Positions 33,200 to 41,342 of a stretch of 41,452 bases of DNA are shown here, piece after piece. The stretch spans positions 1 to 41,452 of the forward strand of contig NZ_VIKT02000021.1 in the NCBI RefSeq assembly GCF_009371975.2, given 5' to 3'. The notes beneath the pieces were generated by a model. That model saw nothing but the letters and a program-made list of their open reading frames with translations, was not told the origin of the DNA and did not search any database. The DNA comes from Microcella pacifica. Lineage in GTDB: Bacteria > Actinomycetota > Actinomycetes > Actinomycetales > Microbacteriaceae. The stretch's first letter is position 1; each line of letters begins with the position of its first letter. Both the position numbers and the translations under genes were made by a program.

Positions 33200-33420
33200 G
33201 AGGGGTCCTCCTCGCCGTCCGGCGTCCAGACGAGGATGTCCCCCGGCTGGCACTCGAGCACGCGGCAGATCGCGTCGAGGGTCGAGAATCGGACGGCCTT
33301 CGCCCGGCCGTTCTTGAGCACTGCGACGTTCGCGGGGGTGATGTCGATCGCGGCGGCGAAGTCGCCGACCGACATCTTCTTCTTCGCCAGCTGAACGTCG
33401 AGGTTGATGATGATCGGCAT
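33196..33420 (-). CDS. Small XRE/Cro-CI-type regulator (YozG-like)
   Basis: A 74-residue protein that is almost entirely one helix-turn-helix domain: AKKKMSVGDFAAAIDITPANVAVLKNGRAKAVRFSTLDAICRVLECQPGDILVW (seen as consecutive helices; the recognition helix is ITPANVAVLKNGRA). This is the short HTH_26 type found next to DUF2975 genes, for example YozG beside YoaS in Bacillus subtilis (the pairing recalled, not checked). Its ATG overlaps the DUF2975 stop (ATGA, 33420-33422), and its stop overlaps the GTG of the giant membrane protein gene. It probably binds the TATCG/CGATA palindromes just upstream of the operon and regulates it. Confidence 0.92.
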   Translation of the reverse strand: MPIIINLDVQLAKKKMSVGDFAAAIDITPANVAVLKNGRAKAVRFSTLDAICRVLECQPGDILVWTPDGEEDPS

Positions 33421-33896
33421 CAGACCACCTCGGCCAGGTCGCTCTCGAGCTGCGAGGCCTGCCTCAGGAGACCGCGCAGCACGACGACGAGGAGCGCGAG
33501 CATGCTGCCGACGATGATGCCGAGCACGCCGAGCAGGGCGATCGAGGGTGAGCCGGCCTGCGCGTTCGAGATGGTGATGAGCGAACCGAGCACGATAATC
33601 GTCGCGAGGATGATCGAACCCAGGATCACGTCCACGTAGCGGAACGCGCGCGGGTTGAAGATGATGCCCTCGCGCACGAGTGAGAGCATGCGCCACACGC
33701 ACACGAGCGTCACCTGCAGGCACAGCACGAAGACGGCGGCGGCGATGACGCCGGGCCACTGCAGGTAGGCGAGCGGGGGCAGCATCGCGGCCATGTTCGC
33801 GGCGATGGTCGGCACGACCACGGTCTGGCAGATCAGCAGGAGCGCGAGCAGCACGGCGATGAGCGCCTTGAGAGAAACGATCGTGAGACGGTGCAT
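33420..33896 (-). CDS. DUF2975 membrane protein
   Basis: A 158-residue protein with four hydrophobic segments (about residues 9-30, 48-70, 88-110 and 120-143). The conserved loop between the second and third is LVREGIIFNPRAFRYVDV, diagnostic of DUF2975. It is the first gene of the operon and overlaps the XRE gene. In this gene pair the membrane protein is thought to be a partner or sensor for the small regulator, but no mechanism is established. The ATG at 33896 follows AGGA closely, behind a control region with palindromes. Confidence 0.92.
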   Translation of the reverse strand: MHRLTIVSLKALIAVLLALLLICQTVVVPTIAANMAAMLPPLAYLQWPGVIAAAVFVLCLQVTLVCVWRMLSLVREGIIFNPRAFRYVDVILGSIILATIIVLGSLITISNAQAGSPSIALLGVLGIIVGSMLALLVVVLRGLLRQASQLESDLAEVV

Positions 33897-33904
33897 CGTG
33901 GTCC

Positions 33905-33940
33905 TATCGATAGTCAGTGGATAACTATCGAAAAACGATA
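33905..33940 (-). promoter_or_regulatory. Putative promoter/operator of the DUF2975-XRE operon
   Basis: Two palindromes share the half-site TATCG: CTATCGATAG (33904-33913) and TATCGAAAAACGATA (33926-33940), with centres about 24 bp apart. They lie immediately upstream of the DUF2975 start and overlap the only AT-rich, promoter-like stretch nearby. Autoregulation by the XRE protein is the obvious hypothesis. Confidence 0.6.
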
Positions 33941-34081
33941 CATCATGCGGCGCTCATGTCACGCACGGGCAGTGCTGGCTACCCGGCTGGCGACTCGCGG
34001 GGAGCACCGATCGACGATCCCGCGATGAGCGGCGAGGGCCGGCTACGGCCCCTCGACGGTCGCGAGGGGAGACGCGAGAAA

Positions 34082-34169
34082 TGGCGGAGGATAGGGGATT
34101 CGAACCCCTGAGAGCTTGCACTCAACACGCTTTCCAAGCGTGCGCCATAGGCCACTAGGCGAATCCTCC
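34082..34169 (-). tRNA. tRNA-Ser (anticodon GGA)
   Basis: The minus strand folds as a class II tRNA: acceptor GGAGGAT/ATCCTCC, D stem GCC/GGC, anticodon stem CACGC/GCGTG with loop TTGGAAA (anticodon GGA), a long variable arm, and T arm AGGGG-TTCGAAT-CCCCT. The discriminator is G and the 3' CCA is encoded (34082-34084). It reads the serine codons UCC and UCU. Confidence 0.97.
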
Positions 34170-34213
34170 AGGCGCATTCCGCCGAGACGGAACAACGTCA
34201 GCGATCCTACCGG

Positions 34214-34219
34214 TAAACT
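34214..34219 (+). promoter_or_regulatory. -10 box of SRP RNA promoter
   Basis: TAAACT is placed about 7 nt before the predicted 5' end of the SRP RNA (about 34227). No convincing -35 is visible at the expected distance. Confidence 0.5.
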
Positions 34220-34226
34220 CGACGAC

Positions 34227-34316
34227 GGCTCCCCGCGTGGCGCCATCCAGGCCAACTCCCCCAGGGCGGAAACGCAGCAAGGGTAACCGGGCTCTGGCGG
34301 GTGCGCGGGGGGTCCT
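34227..34316 (+). ncRNA. ffs: Signal recognition particle RNA (bacterial small type)
   Basis: The apical SRP domain is clear: CAGGGCGGAAACGCAGCAAG (34262-34281) carries the conserved GGAA tetraloop and the asymmetric loop that binds Ffh. The ends pair as GGCTCCCCGCG with CGCGGGGGGTC, giving a hairpin of about 90 nt, the usual length for the short SRP RNA of actinobacteria. It stands divergent to tRNA-Ser and upstream of the pta and dnaX genes, a position common in this group. The exact ends are estimates from pairing. Confidence 0.9.
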
Positions 34317-34339
34317 TCGCGTTAACGCCGCCCGCTTCG

Positions 34340-34353
34340 GGGCCGAAAGGCCC
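34340..34353 (+). terminator. Short GAAA-capped hairpin after SRP RNA
   Basis: GGGCC-GAAA-GGCCC forms a 5-bp stem with a stable tetraloop, about 25 nt after the predicted end of the SRP RNA. No U-run follows, so a terminator role is only possible. Confidence 0.3.
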
Positions 34354-34376
34354 AGGCGCCGCGGAGTCCTCGCGCC

Positions 34377-34382
34377 TAGGCT
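34377..34382 (+). promoter_or_regulatory. -10 box of probable leaderless promoter (pta)
   Basis: TAGGCT followed by 7 nt and ATG at 34390, without a ribosome binding site. It supports this start over longer frames that would run back into the SRP RNA. Confidence 0.6.
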
Positions 34383-34389
34383 GGGGGCA

Positions 34390-36576
34390 ATGTCGCGCAG
34401 CATCTACGTCACGTCCGTCGAGGGCAACTCGGGCAAGTCGACCGTCGCCCTCGGCCTCGTCGACACGCTCAGTCACCGGGTGCAACGGGTCGGCGTGTTC
34501 CGCCCGGTCGCCCGCTCGCGCGAGGAGCGCGACTACGTGCTCGAGGTGCTGCTCGGCCACGACGGCGTGAACCTCGACTACGACGACTGCATCGGCGTCG
34601 GCTACGACGAGGTGCACGCCGACCAGGAGGCGGCGCTCGCCGTCATCGTCGAGCGGTTCAAGGCCATCGAGCGGCGTAGCGACGCCGTCGTCATCGTCGG
34701 CAGCGACTACACCGACGTCGCGAGCCCCACCGAACTCTCGTTCAACGCCCGCGTCGCCGCGAACCTGGGCGCGCCCGTCGTGCTCGTTCTCGGCGGTCGG
34801 CTCTCCGGCGCGTCCGGCGGCCGCGGCCTCGCCGAGAGCGGCCCGCGCTCGGCCGACGACGTGCGCCGCGTCGCCGAGGTCGCCGTCGCCGAGCTCGAGC
34901 ACGAGCACGCGCAACTGCTCTCGGTCATCATCAATCGGGCGGATGCTGCGCTCACCGACCCGATCACCGCGGCAGTGCAGGCGGTCGCCCCCGAGGCCCT
35001 CGTGAGTGTGATCCCCGAAGACCCGTACCTCATCGCCCCGACGGTCGCGAGCGTCATCGCGGCCTGCGACGGCGAGTTCCTCCGCGGTGACGAGGCGCTC
35101 CTCGGCCGGGAGGTGCTCGGCGTTGTCGTCGCGGGCATGTCCATGGAGAACGTGCTGCCGCGACTCACCGAGGGGGCGGTCGTGCTCGTTCCGGGCGACC
35201 GGTCGGAGGTGCTGCTGGCCGTGCTCATGGCGCACGAGAGTGAAACCTTTCCGAGCGTGGCGGCGGTCATCCTGTACGGCGGTTTCGAGACACCCGCCTC
35301 CGTGCAGTCGCTCGTCGACGGGCTCGACCCTGCCCTGCCAATCATTCGCAGCGGCGCGGGAACCTACGACCTCGTGCTGCGCGTCATGGAGGCGCGCGGG
35401 CGCCTCGCCGCCGACTCGCAGCGCAAGTACGACACGGCGCTCGCGCTGTGGGAGGCGCACGTCGACCACGACGCCTTGCTCGCGCGGCTCGACGTCACAC
35501 GCTCGGAGGTCGTGACGCCGCTCATGTTCGAGTTCGAGCTGCTGGAGCGGGCGCGAGGCGACCGCAAGCACATCGTGCTGCCCGAGGGCGACGATGACCG
35601 TGTGCTGCGCGCCGCGAGCACGCTGCTGCGCCGTGGCGTCGTCGACCTGACCATCCTCGGGGAAGAGTCTGAGGTGCGAGCCCGCGCGGCCGAGCTGGGG
35701 CTCGACCTGTCGAGCGCGACGGTCACGAGCACGCGCGAGGAGGAGTTGCGGCACCGCTTCGCCGAGGAGTACGTGCGGGTGCGCGCCCACAAGGGCGTCA
35801 GCTACGAGACCGCGCGGGACGTGGTCACCGACGTGAGCTACTTCGGCACGATGATGGTGCACCTGGGGCTCGCCGACGGCATGGTCAGCGGGGCCGCCCA
35901 CACGACGGCGCACACCATCCGCCCGAGCTTCGAGATCATCAAGACTGACCCGGGCGTGAGCGTCGTCTCGAGCGTCTTCCTCATGTGCCTCGCCGATCGC
36001 GTGCTCGTCTACGGCGACTGTGCGGTCATCCCTGACCCGACGAGCGAGCAGCTCGCCGACATCGCCATCTCCTCCGCCGCGACCGCGCAGCAGTTCGCGA
36101 TCGAGCCGCGCATCGCGATGCTCTCCTACTCGACGGGGGAGTCGGGCTCGGGCGATGACGTGGAGAAGGTGCGCGCGGCGACGAAGCTCGTGCGCGAGCG
36201 CCGCCCCGACCTGCTCATCGAGGGGCCGATTCAGTACGACGCGGCTGCAGAGCCGAGCGTCGCCGCGACGAAGATGCCCGACTCGGAGGTCGCGGGTCGA
36301 GCAACAGTGTTCGTCTTCCCCGACCTCAACACGGGCAACAACACCTACAAGGCCGTGCAGCGCTCGGCGGGCGCCGTCGCGATCGGGCCCGTGCTGCAGG
36401 GGCTGCGCAAGCCCGTCAACGACCTCTCGCGCGGCGCCCTGGTGAGCGACATCGTCAACACGGTCGCGATCACGGCGATCCAGGCGCAGCGCACTCCGCC
36501 CCCGCCGACGACGCCGATCTCGACGCTCGGCGGCACGGGAGACGCCGTTCCTGCTGGGGAGAGCGAGGAGGCCTGA
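34390..36576 (+). CDS. pta: Phosphate acetyltransferase, long form
   Basis: A 728-residue, three-domain enzyme. The N-terminal P-loop domain (Walker-like GNSGKST at residues 12-18) and the DRTGG-type middle domain (about 215-330) are regulatory in other long Pta proteins. The catalytic domain (about 400-705) has HIVLPEGDDDRVLRAA, the MVSGAAHTTAHTIRP motif and VFVFPDLNTGNNTYKAVQRS. It interconverts acetyl-CoA and acetyl phosphate. The ackA gene starts on the last base of its stop (TGATG), forming the standard acetate overflow/assimilation pair. Transcription appears leaderless. A 40-residue Pro/Thr/Glu-rich tail ends the protein. Confidence 0.96.
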   Translation: MSRSIYVTSVEGNSGKSTVALGLVDTLSHRVQRVGVFRPVARSREERDYVLEVLLGHDGVNLDYDDCIGVGYDEVHADQEAALAVIVERFKAIERRSDAVVIVGSDYTDVASPTELSFNARVAANLGAPVVLVLGGRLSGASGGRGLAESGPRSADDVRRVAEVAVAELEHEHAQLLSVIINRADAALTDPITAAVQAVAPEALVSVIPEDPYLIAPTVASVIAACDGEFLRGDEALLGREVLGVVVAGMSMENVLPRLTEGAVVLVPGDRSEVLLAVLMAHESETFPSVAAVILYGGFETPASVQSLVDGLDPALPIIRSGAGTYDLVLRVMEARGRLAADSQRKYDTALALWEAHVDHDALLARLDVTRSEVVTPLMFEFELLERARGDRKHIVLPEGDDDRVLRAASTLLRRGVVDLTILGEESEVRARAAELGLDLSSATVTSTREEELRHRFAEEYVRVRAHKGVSYETARDVVTDVSYFGTMMVHLGLADGMVSGAAHTTAHTIRPSFEIIKTDPGVSVVSSVFLMCLADRVLVYGDCAVIPDPTSEQLADIAISSAATAQQFAIEPRIAMLSYSTGESGSGDDVEKVRAATKLVRERRPDLLIEGPIQYDAAAEPSVAATKMPDSEVAGRATVFVFPDLNTGNNTYKAVQRSAGAVAIGPVLQGLRKPVNDLSRGALVSDIVNTVAITAIQAQRTPPPPTTPISTLGGTGDAVPAGESEEA

Positions 36577-37700
36577 TGCGCGTCTTCGTCGTCAACTCCG
36601 GCTCGAGCTCGATCAAGTACCAGCTCATCGACGTCGACAGCGCCGAGGTCGTGCTCGCCGGTCTGCTCGAGCGCCTCGGCGAGGACGGCGGCGACGCCGC
36701 CGACCACGAGCACGGGATGCGCGTGGTTCTCGACCGGCTCGGCGACGAGGCGGCCTCCATCGACGCGGTGGGTCACCGCGTTGTGCACGGCGGCAGCGCG
36801 TTCACCGAGCCCGTGCTCGTGAGCGACGACGTCGTGGCGGGCATCGAGGCGGTGAGCGAGCTCGCCCCCCTGCACAATCCGGCCAACCTGGCCGGCATCC
36901 GCGCCGCCCGCACGGTTCTGCACGCGGTGCCGCACGTCGCCGTGTTTGACACGGCCTTCCACCAGTCGATGCCCGCCGAGGCCTACACCTACGCGATCGA
37001 TCGCGCGGTGGCCGAGCGGCACGGCGTGCGCAAGTACGGGTTCCACGGTACGAGTCACGAGTTCGTGGCGCGCGGGGCCGCCGACCTGCTCGGGCGCCCG
37101 CTCGACGAGCTGACGCTCATCGTGCTGCATCTCGGCAACGGCGCCTCCGTCGCCGCGATCGACAGCGGGCGCTCGATCGACACCTCGATGGGGCTCACGC
37201 CGCTCCAGGGTCTCGTCATGGGCACGCGGTCGGGCGACCTCGACCCGGCGGTGCTCGTGCACCTGCACCGCGTGGCCGGCCTGAGCGTCGACGAGCTCGA
37301 CACGCTGCTCAACACGCGCTCGGGCATCCTCGGTCTCACCGGTCACGGCGACATGCGCGACGTGACCGATGCGGCCGCCGGCGGTGACGCGCTCGCCGAG
37401 GCCGGTCTCGCCGTCTGGGCCCACCGCATCCGGCACTACATCGGCGCATACCTCGCCCAGCTGGGCGGCCTCGACGCGGTCGTCTTCACGGCGGGGGTCG
37501 GCGAGAACAGCCCCGCCCTGCGCGCGCGTGTGATCGACCGGCTCGGGCACCTGGGGCTGCATGTCGACCCGTTCCTCAATGAGCGCGCGGCGCGTGGCCC
37601 GCGCATCATCTCGCCCGCGGGCGAGGGGCCGGCCGTGCTGGTGGTGCCGACGAACGAGGAGCTCGCGATCGCGCGCGCGACGGCCGCCCTCGTCGGCTGA
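36576..37700 (+). CDS. ackA: Acetate kinase
   Basis: A 374-residue kinase of the ASKHA fold that exchanges acetyl phosphate and ADP for acetate and ATP. The N-terminal signature VFVVNSGSSSIKYQLIDV, the active-site segments FDTAFHQSMPAEAYTYAI and YGFHGTSHEFVA, and GLTPLQGLVMGTRSGDLDP are all intact. It is a little shorter than the usual 390-400 residues, owing to a short stretch missing near residue 30-50. It overlaps pta by one base, so the two are co-translated. An array of inverted repeats follows the stop. Confidence 0.96.
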   Translation: MRVFVVNSGSSSIKYQLIDVDSAEVVLAGLLERLGEDGGDAADHEHGMRVVLDRLGDEAASIDAVGHRVVHGGSAFTEPVLVSDDVVAGIEAVSELAPLHNPANLAGIRAARTVLHAVPHVAVFDTAFHQSMPAEAYTYAIDRAVAERHGVRKYGFHGTSHEFVARGAADLLGRPLDELTLIVLHLGNGASVAAIDSGRSIDTSMGLTPLQGLVMGTRSGDLDPAVLVHLHRVAGLSVDELDTLLNTRSGILGLTGHGDMRDVTDAAAGGDALAEAGLAVWAHRIRHYIGAYLAQLGGLDAVVFTAGVGENSPALRARVIDRLGHLGLHVDPFLNERAARGPRIISPAGEGPAVLVVPTNEELAIARATAALVG

Positions 37701-37727
37701 CCCGCGTCGCCCTGGACCCCGCACCTC

Positions 37728-37795
37728 AGTCACGCCAAAAGTGACACATCACGCGAAACCTTCGGCGTGACTCGTCACAAACGGCGTGAGTGACT
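37728..37795. repeat. Cluster of TCACGCC/GGCGTGA inverted repeats (possible bidirectional terminator)
   Basis: AGTCACGCC (37728-37736) pairs with GGCGTGACT (37764-37772), and a further GGCGTGAGTGACT (37783-37795) gives an alternative partner. GTGAC/GTCAC elements lie within the loops. The cluster lies between convergent ackA and an NAD(P)-binding protein gene, where a two-way terminator would be expected; it may equally be a dispersed palindromic repeat. Confidence 0.6.
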
Positions 37796-37806
37796 ACCGC
37801 GGAACG

Positions 37807-38448
37807 CTACAGGGGCAGCTCGGCGATGGGCGTCGGCCCCGAGACGACCTCGAACTGCTGGTGCACCCCGCGGCCGCTCATGATCAGCTCGGCGACGAGG
37901 TGGGCGACATCCGCACGCGGGATGCTCCCCTCCACGTTCTCGCCGATCTCGACCTGGCCGGTGCCGGCGTCGTCGGTGAGCCCGCCGGGCCGCACGATCG
38001 TCCAGTCGAGGTCGTCGTGGGCGCGCACCGCGGCGTCGGCCTCGGCCTTCGCCTTGAGGTAGATCTGGAAGATGTCGTCGGAGTCCGGGTCGAAGGTGTC
38101 GGCGCGGCGCGACGAGATGACGACCATGCGCGTCACGCCCGCCTGGACGGCGGCATCGGCGAGCAGGATGGCGCCGTCGCGGTCGACGGTGAGCTTGCGC
38201 TCGGGCGTGCTGCCCGGCCCGGAGCCCGCGGCGAACACGACCGCATCGCAGCCCGTGAGCACTTCGGCGAGGCCGGCATCGTCAGTCTTCTCGAGGTCGA
38301 TCACGACGGGTGTCGCGCCGTCGGCCTCGATGTCGGCGGCCTGCTCGGGCTTCCTGATGAGGGCGAGCGGCTCGTGGCCGGCCTCCACGAGTCGGCGGGC
38401 GAGCAGTCGGGCGATCTGGCCGTGTCCTCCGGCGATGGCAATACGCAT
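37807..38448 (-). CDS. NAD(P)-binding protein, atypical SDR (NmrA-like)
   Basis: A 213-residue Rossmann-fold protein. The N-terminal loop is MRIAIAGGHGQIARLLARRL (GxxGxxA/G type), followed by VFAAGSGPGS and MVVISSRRAD, and DWTIVRPGGLTDD near the end of the domain, which is the pattern of NAD(P)H-binding 'YwnB/YtfG-like' reductases and NmrA-like redox sensors. The start ATG at 38448 has GGAG upstream; the longer frame adds 16 residues with no family match. It lies between ackA and dnaX, pointing away from dnaX. The substrate is unknown. Confidence 0.88.
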   Translation of the reverse strand: MRIAIAGGHGQIARLLARRLVEAGHEPLALIRKPEQAADIEADGATPVVIDLEKTDDAGLAEVLTGCDAVVFAAGSGPGSTPERKLTVDRDGAILLADAAVQAGVTRMVVISSRRADTFDPDSDDIFQIYLKAKAEADAAVRAHDDLDWTIVRPGGLTDDAGTGQVEIGENVEGSIPRADVAHLVAELIMSGRGVHQQFEVVSGPTPIAELPL

Positions 38449-38515
38449 GTGCTCCACTCGACCAGGTGAGCCTCCGTGCGGCCTGAGTGCGAGCATCCGC
38501 GACGGGGGTCGCGAC

Positions 38516-38521
38516 TACGCT
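38516..38521 (+). promoter_or_regulatory. -10 box of probable leaderless promoter (dnaX)
   Basis: TACGCT followed by 6 nt and the GTG at 38528; no ribosome binding site. It supports this start over an upstream extension that would cross the divergent gene. Confidence 0.6.
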
Positions 38522-38527
38522 GGGGGC

Positions 38528-40717
38528 GTGGTCACCGCCCTCTACCGTCGCTATCGCCCCGAGACGTTCGCCGAGCTCATCGGGCAGTCGCACGTGACGG
38601 ATCCGCTGCGGTCGGCGCTGCGGCACGATCGGGTCAACCACGCCTACCTGTTCAGCGGCCCGCGCGGCTGCGGCAAGACGACGTCGGCGCGCATCCTCGC
38701 CCGCTGCCTCAACTGCGCCGAAGGCCCCACCGACACCCCGTGCGGCACGTGCCCGAGCTGCGTCGAGCTCTCGCGGCAGGGCGGCGGCTCGCTCGACGTC
38801 GTCGAGATCGATGCGGCGAGCCACAACGGCGTCGACGACGCCCGCGACCTGCGCGAGCGCGCCGTGTTCGCCCCCGCGCGCGACCGCTACAAGATCTTCA
38901 TCCTCGACGAGGCGCACATGGTGACGCCCCAGGGGTTCAACGCGCTCCTGAAGATCGTGGAGGAGCCGCCCGAGCACGTGAAGTTCATCTTCGCGACGAC
39001 GGAGCCCGAGAAGGTCATCGGCACGATCCGCTCGCGCACGCACCACTACCCGTTCCGTCTCGTGCCGCCCGCGCAATTGCTCGACTACGTGGACGAGCTC
39101 GCGCGCAGCGAGAAGGTCGAGATCGAGCCGGGCGTGCTGCCGCTCGTCGTGCGCGCCGGCGGCGGCTCGGTGCGCGACACGCTCTCGCTGCTCGACCAGC
39201 TCATCGCGGGCGCCGACGAGAGCACGGTCACCTACGAGCGCGCGGTCGCCCTCCTCGGCTACACGCACGGCGCGCTTCTCGACGAAGTGGTCGACGCTCT
39301 CGCCGACCGGGATGCCGCCGCCGCCTTCGGCGCCGTCGACCGGGTCATCCAGACCGGCCAAGACCCTCGCCGCTTCGTCGACGACCTGCTCGAGCGGCTG
39401 CGCGACCTCATCGTCGTGCAGGCCACGCCCGACCACGGCGCGGCCGTTCTGCGCGGCATCCCCCAGGACGACCTCGAGCGCATGGGCGCTCAGGCCCGGC
39501 ACTTCGGCCCCGCCGAGCTGTCCCGCGCCGCCGACGTCGTCAACCGTGCCCTCACCGAGATGACGGGCGCGACGTCGCCGCGCCTGCACCTCGAGCTCAT
39601 GACGGCGCGCCTGCTCGTGCCCGCCGCTGACGAGTCGACGCGAGGCGCCCTCGCGCGGGTCGAGCAGCTCGAGCGGCAGATCGCCGGCGGGGTTGCCGCT
39701 GCCCCCGCGTCGCGCGCCGCGACCGAACCCCCCGCAGCGCCGGGGCCTGCAGCGCCGGCACCTGCGGTCTCGCGCACCGCACCGCAGTCTGTCGCTCCCG
39801 AGCCCGTAGCGTCTGAGCTTGCGGCACCTGAGCGTGCGGCACCCGAGCCAGCGGCACCCGAGCCAGCGGCGCCAGCACCCGCGCCCGCCGCGCCGGTCGA
39901 CGCGGGGCCGATGACGCTCGAGCGCGTCGTCGCCGCCTGGCCGGGCATCCTCGGTCAGGTCGAGAAGATTCGCCGCAGCTCCTGGACCGTCGTCTACACG
40001 GCCACGCCCGTCGCCCTCGAGGGCGACGTGCTGACGCTCGCGTTCACGGCGGAGAGCGATGTCGCGAGCTTCAAGGAGCGCACGTCCCCGGCCGACAGCG
40101 TGAGCGAGCACCTGCGCTCCGCGATTCAGCGCGAGCTCGGCGTGCGGGTCAAGTTCCTCGTGCGGATGGATGCCCCCGCCCGCGCCTCCCGGCCCGAGCC
40201 TGCCGCACCGACCGACGCCCCGGCAGAACCCCCTGCCGACCCCGATCCAGCGCCCGAGCCCCAGCCCGATCCAGCGCCCGAGCCAGCACCGGCACCAGCA
40301 GCGAGCTCGGCGCCGGTGACCGGCTGGTCGGTGGCACCGATCCCCGGCGCGAGCGAGAAGCCTGCGACCCCTGAGCCGGCGATCGAGAGCGAACCCGAGC
40401 CTGCGCGCGCTGAAGAGCAGCCCATCGCGCCCACTCCGCGGCCCGCGCCGGTCTCCGAGATCGGCGGCAAGCAGCGCTACGGCGAGTCGGTCGTGCGTGA
40501 GGTGCTCGGCGCGACGTTCCTCTCCGAGGAGGTGCTCGAGCCGGCAGTGTCGCTCGTCGGTGCTCCCGAGACAGGCGGCGCTTCCGACGCAGGCGGGGTA
40601 TCCGACTCGGCCGCGCCCTCCGCAGCACCGGCCGCGCCGTACGACCCCGACGCGCCCTCCGATGAGGATGCACCGCCCGAGTACTATCCCGGCGACCCGG
40701 GCCCCGACGAACCCTGA
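38528..40717 (+). CDS. dnaX: DNA polymerase III subunits gamma/tau
   Basis: A 729-residue clamp-loader ATPase. The N-terminus [19 protein letters not shown] is diagnostic; Walker A GPRGCGKT lies at residues 44-51, zinc-binding cysteines at about 60-80 ([19 protein letters not shown]), Walker B ILDEAHM at about 130, and the SRT sensor motif [12 protein letters not shown] follows. After the helical collar domain the C-terminal third is low-complexity, rich in Pro, Ala and Glu (residues about 395-460 and 555-600), as is usual in actinobacterial DnaX. It loads the sliding clamp at the replication fork. recR follows after 11 nt, the common dnaX-recR arrangement. The start is a GTG on a leaderless-type promoter. 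Confidence 0.96.
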   Translation: MVTALYRRYRPETFAELIGQSHVTDPLRSALRHDRVNHAYLFSGPRGCGKTTSARILARCLNCAEGPTDTPCGTCPSCVELSRQGGGSLDVVEIDAASHNGVDDARDLRERAVFAPARDRYKIFILDEAHMVTPQGFNALLKIVEEPPEHVKFIFATTEPEKVIGTIRSRTHHYPFRLVPPAQLLDYVDELARSEKVEIEPGVLPLVVRAGGGSVRDTLSLLDQLIAGADESTVTYERAVALLGYTHGALLDEVVDALADRDAAAAFGAVDRVIQTGQDPRRFVDDLLERLRDLIVVQATPDHGAAVLRGIPQDDLERMGAQARHFGPAELSRAADVVNRALTEMTGATSPRLHLELMTARLLVPAADESTRGALARVEQLERQIAGGVAAAPASRAATEPPAAPGPAAPAPAVSRTAPQSVAPEPVASELAAPERAAPEPAAPEPAAPAPAPAAPVDAGPMTLERVVAAWPGILGQVEKIRRSSWTVVYTATPVALEGDVLTLAFTAESDVASFKERTSPADSVSEHLRSAIQRELGVRVKFLVRMDAPARASRPEPAAPTDAPAEPPADPDPAPEPQPDPAPEPAPAPAASSAPVTGWSVAPIPGASEKPATPEPAIESEPEPARAEEQPIAPTPRPAPVSEIGGKQRYGESVVREVLGATFLSEEVLEPAVSLVGAPETGGASDAGGVSDSAAPSAAPAAPYDPDAPSDEDAPPEYYPGDPGPDEP

Positions 40718-40728
40718 GACGAGCAACC

Positions 40729-41328
40729 GTGTACGACGGCATCATCCAAGACTTGATCGACGAGTTCGGGCGCCTGCCCGGCATCGGCCCGAAGTCGGCG
40801 CAGCGCATCGCGTTCCACATCCTGCAGACCGAGTCGTTCGACGTCGCGAAGCTCGCGCAGCTGCTCGTCGACGTGCGCGAGAAGGTGCGGTTCTGCGAGA
40901 TCTGCGGCAACGTCGCGGAGGAGGCGCAGTGCTCCATCTGCCGCGACGTGCGGCGCAACCCCGCCTCGATCTGCGTCGTCGAGGAGGCCAAGGACGTCGT
41001 CGCGATCGAGCGCACGCGCGAATTCCGCGGCCTCTACCACGTGCTCGGCGGCGCGATCAGCCCCATCGACGGCATCGGCCCCGACGACCTGCGCATCGGC
41101 TCGCTGCTCACCCGGTTGCAGGACGGCACGGTGACGGAGGTCATCATCGCGACCGACCCGAACCTCGAGGGCGAGGCGACCGCGACCTACCTCACGCGAC
41201 TGCTCGTGCAGCCGGGCCTGAAGGTCTCCCGCCTCGCAAGTGGCCTGCCGGTCGGTGGCGACCTCGAGTACGCCGACGAGGTCACGCTCGGCCGCGCCTT
41301 CGAGGGGCGCCGCACGGTCGAGCGCTGA
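40729..41328 (+). CDS. recR: Recombination mediator protein RecR
   Basis: A 199-residue protein. A helix-hairpin-helix ([15 protein letters not shown], residues 16-30), a zinc finger (Cys56, Cys59, Cys68, Cys71) and a Toprim domain ([16 protein letters not shown] onward) occur in the normal order and length. With RecO it loads RecA on SSB-coated DNA at gaps. The GTG start at 40729 lies 11 nt after dnaX and the two are co-transcribed. Its stop is only 8 bp before the CTAG at which an IS481-family element is inserted, so downstream genes of the usual dnaX-recR cluster would be cut off from its promoter. Confidence 0.97.
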   Translation: MYDGIIQDLIDEFGRLPGIGPKSAQRIAFHILQTESFDVAKLAQLLVDVREKVRFCEICGNVAEEAQCSICRDVRRNPASICVVEEAKDVVAIERTREFRGLYHVLGGAISPIDGIGPDDLRIGSLLTRLQDGTVTEVIIATDPNLEGEATATYLTRLLVQPGLKVSRLASGLPVGGDLEYADEVTLGRAFEGRRTVER

Positions 41329-41342
41329 GCTCACCGCCTAGG

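Noticed and set aside
33200-33253. Longer N-terminus for the giant membrane protein
   Set aside because: It would overlap the XRE gene by far more than the 4 bp found with the GTG at 33199, which has a good ribosome binding site.
33917-33925. AGTGGATAA, close to a DnaA box (TTATCCACA on the other strand, one mismatch)
   Set aside because: A single imperfect box with no cluster, no AT-rich unwinding element and no dnaA/dnaN genes; not an origin.
34237-34389. Extension of pta to an ATG at 34237
   Set aside because: It would overlap the SRP RNA, and the family N-terminus and a leaderless-type -10 box both point to ATG 34390.
38072-38527. Extension of dnaX upstream to 38072
   Set aside because: The added residues are antisense to the NAD(P)-binding gene; DnaX homology starts at GTG 38528.
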